64,000 nt of DNA from Linum tenue. Taxonomy: Eukaryota; Streptophyta; Magnoliopsida; Malpighiales; Linaceae. Both the position numbers and the translations under genes were made by a program. The stretch covers positions 63,327,703 to 63,391,702 of the forward strand of contig CAMGYJ010000002.1 in the NCBI GenBank assembly GCA_946122785.1, given 5' to 3'. Within the stretch, counting starts at the first letter, position 1, and the number at the start of each line of letters is the position of its first letter. Shown here in pieces: positions 23,101 through 31,557 of the stretch. The notes under the pieces are model-generated. The model was not told the origin of the DNA. It made no database searches and saw nothing but the letters and a program-made list of their open reading frames with translations.

Positions 23101-25317
23101 ATGTCAACAGTTTCACCTTGCAAAGAACAACCCAAAACTTCAAGAGCTAGTGGAACTCCCCCAGTATAACGCAATAAACGTGTAGCACTATCAGCATAGT
23201 TTTCAGGTGGATCACGCGAATCAAAGGCATGTAAACTTAAGAGCTGAAGAGAATCTCTCTCATTTAATTCCTGAACCTCAAACTGCCAGAACAACTCAGA
23301 TGGCAGCAGCAAATTCTTAGTTCTTGTAGTAATTATCACTCGACTTCCAGGAGACAGCCAATCAAGGTTCCCAATAACCTTTTTCACTTGATCCATTTCA
23401 TCGACATCATCCAGAACGAGTAGAAGCTTTTTGTGGCATAATCGGTCTCTTACAATACTCAACCCATGATCAGAATTGTTAAACTTCTCATACTTTCTCT
23501 TCATGATTTCTGAAAGAAGTAGCCGTTGCAGGTGAGGTATGCCTTTGACCATCAATTGCTCCTTGACATTAGCCAGGAAACAGGAGCCTTCAAAATTATT
23601 GAAGACCGAGTTGTAAACTTCCTTGGCCACTGTTGTTTTACCAACTCCCCCCATTCCATATAAACCAAGGATACGGACACCTGCAGAATCTCGATCTAGG
23701 AAAGAGAGCACTGGCTGTGCTCGAGAACGTACCCCTACTGGATTTCTAGCAACACTCAGAACTTTTCGGTCAAGTCTCTTGGAGATCTCTCTCACCAGGT
23801 GCTCAATATTATTTGCTTCGTTTCTGGAAGGCCAAAATATAGATATCAAACCACCAAGTGAAACATTTATGTAAGACATGATGAAATGTCTACAGCAACT
23901 CAGAGGTAGAAGCCATGATTAAAATTGCACACTGTCAAGTCAGACATAATAACCTTTCATCAGCGGAAAACCAAAACCTTAATGAAGTATCCCCACCTTC
24001 TAATCATGTTCAACACCAGACCCATTGGCGTTAACTTTTTGGTGTTTGGCAAGATACAAAGCCTCAGTGACACAGATCGTACTGAGATAAGAACGGACCA
24101 AAATCAAAAGAAAATTGAGGATCAGAACCAAACCAAAATCATTTTTGGTTCATTTCGGTCCATTTTTCCTTCATACGTAAGATAATTTGTTGAATCGAAA
24201 CCGAATCAAAATATAATCGATCAGATTCGATTTGATCCAAATATCGATTCGGTACAACTCGGTAAGATGTAGACCGGATCCTTGCCAATGCCCTTAATAT
24301 AACGGGTACATTTGTAATATTAACAGGTTGGGTTTCCTAATATGCATAAGGCATGTATATGACAAACACCATCTACTTTGTTTTTTGGTAGGAAACAAAC
24401 ACCATCTCTAATCCTTTGATCAAGAGCAAACTAAATCCCTAGTATATTAGTTCGAGAGAGTGCATTCATCTATAGCATTGATTGTCTTTGAGATGTGATG
24501 TGAATTCTAGTTACAGATATATAGATTAGGAGTGGATTACATAGTTTATTGGTTAATTAGGACATCACATCTAGCTTTGCCTAATCAAGACAAAGAACTT
24601 CTTTTTATGATTCGCAATGGTAGAAAAATCGGATTAAACAATTCTTGCTTTCAGAAGTATCTTTATTGTAATATTTTCAAGTTTGTCTGGATCCCTAAAA
24701 ACAGTAAGCAATAAGAAATTCGAGAGAAATAGGCGAACTGGGATTCGGGGAACTCACCCGTCGGCGTGTTTCCTTAGGTCCAATCCTTTAAGATAAGAAA
24801 CTTCCCTGAGCGCAGACTTCCACTCCTCGATCTGCGCCGCGAATTTCTCCCAACTGTTATCCTCCCCGATTTTCTTCTTCCCTTTCTCCATCTCCGACTT
24901 GAAATCCGCTTCGTGCTTGGCGAATGCCTCCCCGAAGCTGCCTCTGCACTCCTCGACGTCCGACGGATCGACGTTGTAGAAGACCGGCCAGACGCAGTGT
25001 CCTCTCTCTCTTCTGCATTTGAGGATGTGAGCAAGCTCCTCCAAGCACCAAGTGGAGGAAGCGTAGCCTTTGGAGAGGACGACGAGCGAAAACCTAGACT
25101 CTTCGATTCCTCTCAGGCACTCGGGGCCGACCTCTCCGCCGGTCTCCATTTCTTTGTCGTCCAGGAAAGTGTGGATTCCGTCGCGGAGGAGGGCCGAATA
25201 GAGGTGGCCGGTGAAGCCGCTCCTTGTGTCGGCGCCTCGAAAGCTCAAGAACACGTCGTAGTTCCATCGCGGGCGCGAGTCCACGGGAGGAGAAATGTCG
25301 TCGTCGTCCGGAGCCAT
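11196..25317 (-). CDS. TIR-NBS-LRR (TNL) immune receptor, six exons
   Basis: Exons, minus strand: 25317-24758, 23823-22728, 22636-22361, 22279-20933, 12231-11570, 11448-11196. All junctions are GT-AG and in phase, giving 1397 residues. Exon 1 is a TIR domain (NYDVFLSFRGADTR near 19). Exon 2 is the NB-ARC: GMGGVGKTT (243-251), LLVLDDVDE, GSRVIITTR, GGVPLALEVLG, FLDIACFFVG and MHDLL. Exons 3-4 are LRRs including four 48-residue repeats. Exon 5 opens ALAERGLYSLFFPGNDIPSWF-like, the post-LRR C-JID domain. Exon 6 is a glutamate/aspartate-rich tail. TNLs are intracellular receptors whose TIR makes NAD-derived signals on effector recognition. Start chosen at the first ATG before the TIR. Intron 4 (20932-12232, 8.7 kb) is stuffed with transposons. 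Functionality is inferred from the open frame only. Confidence 0.88.
12344..12634 (-). mobile_element. TRIM retroelement 1 in TNL intron 4
   Basis: Two 76-bp terminal direct repeats (12344-12419 and 12559-12634), TGTTAGAG...TTTATGACA on the minus strand, are flanked by ACTAA on both sides (12339-12343 and 12635-12639). TGGTATCGGAGTC follows the 5' repeat, a one-base variant of the tRNA-Met primer site. A TTTGAGGGGGTG purine tract precedes the 3' repeat. There is no coding capacity. Total length is 291 bp. Confidence 0.88.
14070..15635 (+). CDS. LINE ORF1 protein (DUF4283 and CCHC zinc knuckle)
   Basis: Encodes 521 residues from the ATG beginning MAGPIEFTDEV. The N-terminal half is the DUF4283-type nucleic-acid-binding region of plant L1 ORF1 proteins (APWFIQSKILTLKKW, then a domain around FWVSLRYENI). 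It is followed by a CX2CX4HX4C zinc knuckle CFRCRRIGHNQRNC near residues 196-209 and a basic, Pro/Gly-rich tail ending KWPQFDK. ORF1p is expected to coat element RNA in a ribonucleoprotein. The frame is open upstream to an ATG at 13575, but that extension looks like 5' leader. The TGA overlaps the ORF2 start as ATGA. Confidence 0.85.
   Translation: MAGPIEFTDEVLGAGVNRARLSLVGRLLCSSHPSRIRVQHTANNIWAKRAAVTVLDAGYGLFQLVFANEEDYQEALSKAPWFIQSKILTLKKWEKPTPQLFLDLARVPYPVQFWDLPEEYRTVALGRLLASRLGPVEEAAMYAVWDNPGCVFKAKVLIDVSAPLEHRLEARKRANDGSVGPTFWVSLRYENIKSVCFRCRRIGHNQRNCTFDLIPGGDGFGPEVLGERTGPKLNENSYAASRHGGRPRGNVWRKGGRPGPRPVVQQRLQLEAPPLATNASEGARHSMARAGINQRNFPANNIGGGSGPNQMRKMRGGPRLLEKGDGGPASVAAREVAERGLKPNNGLRCRSQAIEGLVVTLNQYGDLARAQPNDGENDLPLALPYAAATPLQIQEASASYGLGNLFCDEDPGFLYEEMGDSHFFLQGGLDTNNKEPLLESDSAVSCSPIGVVTNGQSKGKAILVESSGSPKVYVRRNTGVCIQEPEDGVVDSGLKRPRIEGPKNKGITVEVASPKWPQFDK
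15632..19747 (+). CDS. LINE ORF2: endonuclease, reverse transcriptase, RNase H
   Basis: Encodes 1371 residues starting MKVYAWNCQGVGS. The apurinic-type endonuclease carries the Asn, Glu (FLCETM), IIGDVN and GSDHRLL residues. Reverse transcriptase has LKLDMEKAYDRVEW, GLRQGDPLSPLLF and the FADDSFLF active site. A zf-RVT-like cysteine region (CPVCWRSRESIEHLFFHC) and a plant-type RNase H follow, with Asp (INFDAAV), Glu (LAELLAARDA), Asp (EGDAAVV) and an Asn-Ala-His motif near the end. It nicks the target and copies element RNA by target-primed reverse transcription. The four-base ATGA overlap with ORF1 suggests termination-reinitiation. No frame breaks were seen. Confidence 0.95.
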   Translation: MKVYAWNCQGVGSTLTFQTLKGLHSLSKSFLFLCETMNPSDKVSSFMSSLGFSSCFPVDPTGMSGGLVFAWPSWASVSVIGSTPFFIAIAVINNKSFSYGECQRFVLIGVYLSYIISRRQSQLMDLLGFCSRLTDPFLIIGDVNCSLFPSEKLGGAPWRRDKARPLEDFLNRLGMFEPPFQGPKFTWTNRGRNGIIIEQKIDRAFASNSWMEVWPSSCLHHLSDRGSDHRLLCLFTQPESPRAKRLFRFDARWTLNPEAGLLVNFIWGTHVNGSYQYCLFSKLLRTRHGLVEWCRGGTSNAARNIKDLSQALEVARTAFVVDWGLIRDLEIRLAIQYDREEMYWRQKSRTEWLQEGDKNTPYFHLITSIRRQKNFIGGLEDDMGRWCLLEMEKCDIAVKYFKEIFLTCSLGEISLANLPFSSIVSVDQNLALTSPVTPEEIREVVFSMGKTQAPGPDGFTAGFFQKYWSIVGHDVTQAVLAFFHSGRLLRSFNRTWISLVPKVAEVRTMKNLRPISLCQVFYKITSKILANRLSLVLPTIISKTQNGFIKGRQITDNILVSHEITHHLKTMYSGKKSWMALKLDMEKAYDRVEWQFLLEMMKELGFHPQFVSWIRECITTVSYSVLVNGIPSEYFRPTRGLRQGDPLSPLLFAICSEGFSALISQAVSMGFLEGVRIRQSCPMVSHLFFADDSFLFLEASSASCATLLSLLQVYEGLSGQKVNLAKSAVLFSRNTLLDAALLMGTQLGVGAIGEQDAYLGLPSLLTRSKRDAFLSIEEKFRKKLAGWKQRMISRAGKDTLIRISATNIPVHGMSCFKFPKETCRRLNREVARFWWGSSSNSDHPIHWVSWKGISQSKFQGGLGFRDFEAFNQALLAKQCWRVWADPDSLLSQIYKGRYFNSSTILEAQIGSNPSWGWRSMLYGRDLLLQGMRWQVGNGHNIDALYDQWIPSSKPESPVIKVANINSSIRVSFFIDDSTREWHVSRLQEYFDPCSVDIICKMALPRTSQPDIRVWHFTKNGKYSVKTGYHLALEGILAPNRKALALIIDPPLWKLTWGIQTPPKLRFFIWQCLRVVLPTTVALRSRGVNCLRRCPVCWRSRESIEHLFFHCPLANMLWYFVGLSDILVSAPTMNFSVWWRQVMLSEQSQTHILQIVCLLWRIWKSRNKVVFENTQPHVRSLARQFSFQVREVLSSCLPASPSQPRVLPPSSQPWECPPEDVLKINFDAAVHASGCSSGLVVRGSNGHVLLASGFQHPGISDPYLAELLAARDAISLVASRSLPRVIIEGDAAVVIRQLSFGAVEDSVGGTILRDCRSILGSLSLCIEFRAVPRTANWAAHRVARKALLLSRLELASFDFVGWIVSRVGRAFG
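19813..20932 (+). pseudogene. Copia gag remnant around TRIM 2, in TNL intron 4
   Basis: Downstream of the TRIM, 20380-20580 reads as a Copia gag end with CYKKNGYPPGHKTKGR, a half-intact zinc-knuckle neighbourhood, then a stop. The stretch 19813-20040 looks like LTR or leader sequence but has no clear ends. Apparently a truncated Copia element in the intron was later hit by the TRIM. Confidence 0.4.
20048..20338 (-). mobile_element. TRIM retroelement 2 in TNL intron 4
   Basis: Same family and same 291-bp length as the element at 12344. The terminal repeats are 20048-20123 and 20263-20338 (76 bp each) and the target duplication is AAAGG (20043-20047 and 20339-20343). The primer site reads TGGTATCAGAGCC, and the purine tract TTTGAGGGGGCG is intact. 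The two terminal repeats are almost identical, more so than in the first copy. Confidence 0.9.
21542..22117 (-). repeat. Four tandem 144-bp LRR units in the TNL gene
   Basis: Within exon 4, four successive 48-residue units each begin LNL(Q/H/R)(D/N)C and contain a (D/N)LSGC-type second half and ELPESIG-like end. Each unit is two LRRs. The exact 48-residue period and strong similarity indicate internal tandem duplication. Confidence 0.85.
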
Positions 25318-25412
25318 GGATGAAAGAGGATGAGTACCGCGTTTCACCTTTCCCAATTCACGTTTTTTGGAGCTTTATTTCGAACTCTGCAGCGACTTTA
25401 CACTCCGGGCGC

Positions 25413-26145
25413 GGGTAATTAGCATAAATGGTAACAAACCTTTGCACTTAGTACAAAACGGTCACAAACCTTTAATTTGTAACAATATGGTAACAAAACT
25501 TTGAAATTGTATAAAATGGTCATCGCTATTTAATTTGTGACCGTTTTGTTTTAAATGAAAAGGTTTGTTACCGAATCGTTACAAATTAAATGTTTGTCAT
25601 GTTTTGAGGTCGGGTAGTTTGTTCGTTAAGTATATGACACTAACCACTTGAACAACATATAAGATGTCAGCTCATGTGTTCATCGACATATTTGCTTTGC
25701 CAAATAAGAATGCCCTCAGTTGACCTTTCAATTTCGATACCAATCTATCAAAAACAAATTTCGATACCAAGAAAGTAGACAAAGTTTTTTCAACTAAAAA
25801 GCAGTCTGGAACCCGTTTGTGAGCCATTGAATTCTCTCATTGTCATCCTTTATGGCGATCATATCATTCACATACATTAACAAAACCACCATACAACTAG
25901 AGCGAATTGTAACGGTGATTGAGCGTTCAAACTTTTGAACTTAATTTGTACAAAACGGTCACCAAAAGTCTAATTTGCAACGACACGGTAACAAAAGTTT
26001 GAACTGGTATGAAATGGTCACACTGTTTAATTTGTGACCGTTTTGTTCTAAGTAAAAAGTTTTGTTATCAAATGGTTACAAATTAAAGGTTTGTGACTGT
26101 TTTGTACTAAGTGCAAAGGTTTGTGACCATTTATGCTAATTACCC
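25413..26145. mobile_element. Mutator-type MITE in the TNL promoter region
   Basis: Near-perfect inverted repeats of about 70 bp, beginning GGGTAATTAGCATAAATGG, bound a 733-bp non-coding element. By eye there are two mismatches across the arms. A 10-bp direct repeat CTCCGGGCGC flanks it at 25403-25412 and 26146-26155, in the 9-11 bp range of Mutator-like elements. It lies 95 bp upstream of the TNL start codon, so it displaces or supplies promoter or 5' leader sequence. The interior has further copies of the ACAAAACGGTCAC motif. Confidence 0.85.
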
Positions 26146-26265
26146 CTCCGGGCGCCGTCGAAGTCAGCGGATAATTGAATATTCCAGCATTTTATTTTTC
26201 ATTCATTATATCGCATTAATTAGCAGCCCTAGCGCGTGAAATTGTTTGAGATAAGCGGAGGAGAA

Positions 26266-26554
26266 TAGGTGGGCATCGGTTCGGTTCGCTTTTAAATCGA
26301 ACTAAATCAGAGTATTCTGGTATCCTAGTATCATTCAAAGATGAAACCGATTCCGAACCGAAATATATTTCGCTTCGGAACTAAGAAATTGACGAACCAG
26401 ACTTCTCCTTGCTTTCGCTACTTCTTCTCATTGAAGACCCACAACCATAAATAATCAAAACCCGGTCTTCCTTCTCCTCTCTCCCACCTCCTCCTCTTCC
26501 TTCTCCCCTCTCCCAGGTTTGGTTTGGATTTACTAAACCGGATGCTCACCCCTA
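26266..26554. mobile_element. hAT-like MITE fragment
   Basis: Starts TAGGTGGGCATCGGTTCGG and ends ACCGGATGCTCACCCCTA, an imperfect inverted pair of the common GGTGAGCATCGGTTCGG type. The flanking 8-bp sequences do not match, so the ends may have decayed or rearranged. Confidence 0.45.
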
Positions 26555-26874
26555 CCTTACACGGACTCGAACTATACACATACTATTTTAATTTGATCCG
26601 TGGTTTTAGAAATTGTTATTTTGACCTCAATTATACACTATATAAACTAGTTTGGCCCGATTCAGGAATTTCTTTCAAATTAGACTGTCAACACCATTGA
26701 TCGTTAGTGAATCAACATGCTATGCTGATGTGGACACCATGTGAAAAATAAAAATTAATAAAAATTCAATAATTTAATAAAATAAGAAAGTATTTTTATC
26801 TTAATCCACTAGAGTCCACCACACTCTCGCCTCACTCAATACCATAAGGTATAGACTCGTAAAAAAATGCCTCA

Positions 26875-28960
26875 TTTTCTTGTTCTAAAAATATATCAAA
26901 GTGGATATCATTTTGAAGAGCACATTTAATCTGATTTATCTGTGCGTAAAAATTTAAATTCTTACTTAAAACGAGAGAGAAATCATCCATTGAAAATTAA
27001 AAAGGAAAAAATGATGTTGCACTCATTTGGACAGGTTACTCACAATTACTTACCCTAACGTTATTGACGTTATCCGACCCCTAATTCGGTCCAACTAAAA
27101 TATCCTTTCCTTTTCCTTTTATTTGGAAAAGTAACGAGTTCATCATGATCTATTGGATCTAAAAATTTCTGGGTGAACAAAATATAGGACAAAAAAATAT
27201 CACACAATACCACCATGATACGCAGTGGTATCTTGTGGTACACAATGTTAAAAGTCGTAAATGACAGTTCATATACTTCTACTATCATGTATTCAACCAT
27301 CCTACAATCTTGGTTTGTTCATACCATAGGTATGCTCTTATTTCAATACCAGTCAATATCATATGGTATAGACGGGTAAAAAATTACTCATTTTTTTCTT
27401 TGTTCCAAAAATATATCAAAGTGGATATAATGGGACAGGTTACGGTGATTACTAAGGGTAAATTGGGTATGGAAAAATAAATTATATTAATTAATTTTTT
27501 AATAAATTACATTTAAGGTAGTTACAAAAATCTATTAATTAAAATTCTCTCTTTCTCTCACTTCCGTAATCTCCAGCCAGATTTACTTTCCATATTTTTC
27601 TCAATCTTTCTGCAAAAAAAAAAAAAAAACGAAATCAGTACCAATCCATTAGACAAACACTACCACTTTGGAAAATATCAATACCATTGCAGAAATAAAT
27701 CTATACCATTACACGAAAACTACCATTGCATAAATAAATTTATACCATTACACGAAAACTACCATTCAAGAAATAAAAACATTACCATTTCACAAAACAT
27801 CAATACCATTCAAGAAATAAAAACACTACCATTTCACAAAACATCAATACCATTGCAGATTTAATCACTACCAATGCGACAAAATCAATACCAATGTAAC
27901 AAAATCAATACCAATGCGACAAAATCAATACCAATGCGAAAAAAATAATACCAATGCGACAAAAACTATACCAATACGACTATAACACTACCACTACGGA
28001 AAAAAATGACTACCATTTAAAAAAAAATGACTATTGAAAAAAAATGACTACCATTTAAAAAAAAACATACCATTCCAATGAAATTCCTTCTTCCAATTGC
28101 AGAGACGACGACGGCGGTTGGTATTATTTTTGAATCGACAATGAACAATCAACTTTCTTTCTCTCAACTCGTTTTCAATAGAAACAATCATGTGCTGGAT
28201 CGAGGGACGTGCCTGCAAAATCATTACGGTCGCCACAACCGCTACCACTCGCCACATTGTGAAGCGTAGAATCCTTTTACTCTCTCTCTCTATCTCTATT
28301 GTTTCCTTTCTTTTTTGAGTTTTGGATGCTCTTATAGTGCACGAATGCTTCTGGTGTATGGAGAAAAGAAGGGTTTGTCTTTCCTTCCACGTTGAAAACG
28401 CGCAGAGGCGGAGGAGGTCGGCGGAGGGTGGGCGGAGAGAGGGGAGGAGGAGATAGCAGAGAGGGGAGTGGACGGAGGAGAAAGAGAGGGGGCGGGTAGC
28501 CGCAGTCGGCTACCGTCGTCTAGGGTTCGGCTGGAGGGGATGGTAGATTAGGGTTTGGGTAGAATATATAGAATAATCAGGTGTGGACTCTTTTTTGTTT
28601 CCAAAATTACCCTAAAACAAAATTAACCGTGAGATTAAAAAAAGAGGAAAACAAGAAAAATGGACGGCAGATAGTGATGTAGCCACGGTGGCTACTAAAA
28701 TTTTAGTTGTCACCCTAACGCATTCCGGATATAATTTTGAAGAACACAATTAATATGATCTAACTGTGCAAAAAATTAAATTTCAACTTAAAACGAGTGA
28801 GAAATCATCCGTTAAAGATTAAATAGGAGAAAATTAAAGACTTTTCAGGAGAGAGAAGGGCCAGTGATGTGACAAATTCTAATTGAATTATGCATAGTTA
28901 TTGGCCACAAGGTTATTGACTGGATCCGCTCCCTCCGAGGCTGGTCCAATACGGTATCTT
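26875..28960. repeat. Pair of diverged direct repeats about 1.85 kb apart
   Basis: 26895-27100 and 28725-28955 share, in the same order and orientation, a block around TTTGAAGA(G/A)CACA, the ACTTAAAACGAG(A/T)GAGAAATCATCC motif, and a GGTTATTGAC...GGTCCAA block. A third partial copy of the first part is at 27325-27430. No TG...CA ends, primer site or coding region was found between them, so an LTR origin is possible but unproven. Confidence 0.4.
27635..28075. repeat. Degenerate tandem repeat with ACCA(T/A)T core
   Basis: About 440 bp made of imperfect 17-21 bp units such as AATACCAATGCGACAAAATC and ACTACCATTTCACAAAACATC. All are AT-rich and on the same strand. Unit order shifts gradually from ACCATTACACGAAA to ACCAATGCGAC forms, as in a slowly diverging minisatellite. 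Confidence 0.6.
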
Positions 28961-29040
28961 AATCCATAAAGTAGATAAAATTTGACAAGAAATTAATAAT
29001 TTGAATCACTTAATTATTACAGGGCTACAAATTGTAAAAC
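28265..29040. other. Purine-rich and AT-rich intergenic sequence
   Basis: Contains a TCTCTC run (28280-28300) and a GGAGGAG/GAGAGG-rich stretch at 28400-28500, then AT-rich sequence. No reading frame with a recognisable domain was seen. Confidence 0.4.
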
Positions 29041-29042
29041 GC

Positions 29043-29372
29043 TAATACCACTGAGAAACCCGAACTATCAAGAAAGCATCACTTGTGTCCCGAACTATTC
29101 AATATGACATTTATGTACTGAACTATTTATTCGTTATTGTTGACCGAGTATGACCTTCAATATTTAACAGAAAATTCAGTCAGTGTCAACGTGGCATCTA
29201 ATACGGAATTTTAAATATTAATTTTTATTAATATCTTCATCTAAAATGGTTAACAAAATCGTCAGTACATAAATGACAAACAATTATCATACGTTGGGAC
29301 ATAAATGGAATATTGAATAGTTCGGAATACAAATGACACTTTCTTCATAGTTCGAGTTTTCCAGTGGTATTA
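29043..29372. mobile_element. MITE with roughly 27-bp inverted ends
   Basis: Left end TAATACCACTGAGAAACCCG and right end, in inverse, TAATACCACTGGAAAACTCG, then GAACTAT(C/G)AAGAAAG in both. The internal arms (GGACATAAATG, ATTGAATAGTTCGG and their inverses) extend the palindrome over most of the 330 bp. No convincing target duplication was found, so the superfamily is unassigned. Confidence 0.55.
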
Positions 29373-29515
29373 TAAGGCTACAACGGGCTACCTTGAGAAT
29401 TTTACACACGCATCATGAAAATTAAATCTCAAAACCACAATTAATCCAAGATGTAATAATCAGTTAATTGATCTTACTTACACACATTTTCCTACTAATA
29501 TCTGCATTATTGTTT

Positions 29516-30276
29516 TTAACTAATGCTTTTAGTTTGGGCCTTCCCTTTGGCGAGCCACTTGCCAGAAATCTCCATCCCCAATTCCGCCATGTCAATCATC
29601 TCCTCATTAGCTTCCGCCATCGGGGCGTCCTTCTCCCCACTCTTCCCGCCGAAAACGGCGTCGCAGCTGCGGATGGACTGCAAGGCGGAGCTCAACATCT
29701 GCTCCACCGTGGCGCCGTTCTTCTTCTCCGAGCACTCCAGCAAGGCCTTCGCCAGGTCATCGGTCGCCTTGTTGTACTGCCCGACGCAAGCGTCCAGCCC
29801 CTTCGCCACCTCCGGTGACGTGGAGACGGCGTCTTTCTTCTTCGCCATCATGTCCTTGGCGTCGTCCGTCGCCTTCTCGACCTTCTTGTAGAGGAGCTCG
29901 ACCTCGAGGTTGAGGATGGAGACGGGGTCCTGGTACGTCCCGCCGGCCCTCGTGGCGATGGGGGCGAGGTAGTCCATGCACTTGTTGGGGATCTTGGTGG
30001 CTTCGCAGATGTCGCGGAGGGCCGGGTTGATGGCGGTTCCGAGCGCGCCTTTCTTGCTGGGCTTTTTCTTGTCCTCGTCGTCGTCGTCGTCGTTGGGATC
30101 GGCCGATGGGGCGGCTGGGTTTGTGTTGTGGTGGGAGACGATGTGGAATGTGAGGGGTGCGTCGGCTGGTGAGGGAGACGGGCCGTTACGGATGGCGGTG
30201 GATGTGGGGATGTTGTGGGGAGAAGGATGGTGAAGGAGAGGGCGGTGAGGAAGAGAATTGACTTGAAGAAATCCAT
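29516..30276 (-). pseudogene. PMEI / invertase-inhibitor-type gene with frame disruption
   Basis: The ATG at 30276 begins a clear signal peptide (MDFFKSILFLTALSFTILLP). That frame then runs into Thr/Pro/Arg-rich low-complexity sequence. The pectin methylesterase inhibitor domain lies in another frame: INPALRDICEATKIPNKC, DYLAPIATRAGG, the third Cys in LDACVGQYNKATDDL and the fourth in IRSCDAVF, ending at 29516. That frame has no ATG upstream and no intron consensus joins the two, so a 1- or 2-bp indel near 30200-30220 is likely. PMEIs are secreted four-helix proteins that block cell-wall pectin methylesterase. A PMEI-like paralogue lies 2.7 kb away on the same strand. A sequencing error would make this a normal gene. 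Confidence 0.75.
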
Positions 30277-30509
30277 GATGATGATGATGATGATGGTGGA
30301 GTTTTTTTTTTCTTTCCCTTCTTCTTTTTGGGTTTGTTCGTTTGGGGGAAAGAGTCTCTCTTCTGTTTTGGGTTTATTAATTAGGGTTGTGGAATTTTAG
30401 GAAGAGTCTCTCTTTTTCCCCCCTTTGTTTTCGGGTTTCCATTAATTTTTTTTGTGATGTTGGATGTAGGGCTTGTTCTGGTTGGTTGGTTTGTTGTTCT
30501 CTTATTTGG

Positions 30510-30700
30510 TTGGGACTGGTTACGGTGCTAATTGTACAAGAGTTAGCACCGTCCTAACCAAGGGTTAGTAGTGATTTAGCTTAGATGTTGTATTGATTTC
30601 ATAATAATCCGTAGTGATTTCGTTGTTTTTAGTAGCGTTTTTTGCTAGTTATCACGGTGCTAACCCCCTATAAGGGTTAGCACCTAATCCCATCCCTATT
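30510..30700. repeat. Short palindromic GGTGCTAA / TTAGCACC cluster
   Basis: Two hairpins with (A)CGGTGCTAA...TTAGCACC stems occur at 30524-30550 and 30653-30692, and their outer copies are also inverted to each other. Probably a small MITE remnant; no target duplication could be fixed. Confidence 0.35.
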
Positions 30701-30719
30701 TGGTTCTCTAGTTCTCACT

Positions 30720-31032
30720 TTCGGTATGGTTTAAAATGCATCTATCTTCATTTGATTTATCTCACCGCATCAACTTTATCTTGGTTACTATCGCATCCAT
30801 GGCCACAATCAATGCTATGATATTCCAACGCGGCACATAGAATTTACTCTAGAGAAGAGCATACCAGTATTGTTTGTTCTTTACAGGACGTATTGTATCC
30901 CAGACTGTGCTCGCTGAGTAGCTGGACATCAATTTCCCATTCCAAAAGCCTTCATCACCCTACTTACTCATAAACGGCAGCATAGTTGGCCGAAGCTTCA
31001 GAATTCGTCTCCACGCCCAATCTTCTCTACTT
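30720..31032 (-). pseudogene. LINE ORF2 C-terminal relic
   Basis: On the minus strand, fragments read EDWAWRRILKLRPTMLPF, GDEGFWNGKL, then SASTVWDTIRPVKNKQYW and KFYVPRWNIIAL. These match the region before the zinc-binding segment of plant LINE ORF2 (ILKLR..., GDG..FW, VWDTIRP...W). Stops interrupt it three times. Confidence 0.5.
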
Positions 31033-31557
31033 TCACCTGTCAAACAACAAAAGGATGGGGTGTTTTCTATATAAATTCAATTATCAAACCAAACTACACA
31101 TGAATGAAAAAGTAAGTTATCATTATTTCCAATCTTGAAGATTCCAATATCATCTTCGCTTCCATAATATATATGGTAGTCATCATTGGTTACAATTTAC
31201 TTCAATTTAATTTTGACATTTAGATTAATCTAACGGTTTTATTAGGCCATATTAAAATAAAATTTTAATATGATTTGGATTACGATACAAAACTCAGACA
31301 TAAATACACACATCATATATAAATATGTTGTATTCAAATAACATTTGGCCAACAGCTCGGACATCAAGCTAGTTTTAAATATACTCTAGTGAATCTGGAG
31401 TATGTGATACTCCTGATGAAGTGGTACGAGATACATTGCTCATGCTTTCTCTTTTAATAGAGATAGCTTATACATATTAATGTTAATTAAATGAAAAGTA
31501 ATGATCATATTACTTTTTGTTTGATTTTATTCACATACAAACCGGAGAATTTACATT

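Noticed and set aside
25354..25356. Upstream in-frame start for the TNL, before the chosen ATG
   Set aside because: The codon is TTG, not ATG; the first ATG (25317) directly precedes the TIR domain.
27635..28075. CRISPR-like appearance of repeated units
   Set aside because: Units are imperfect, contiguous and without unique spacers; it is a plant minisatellite.
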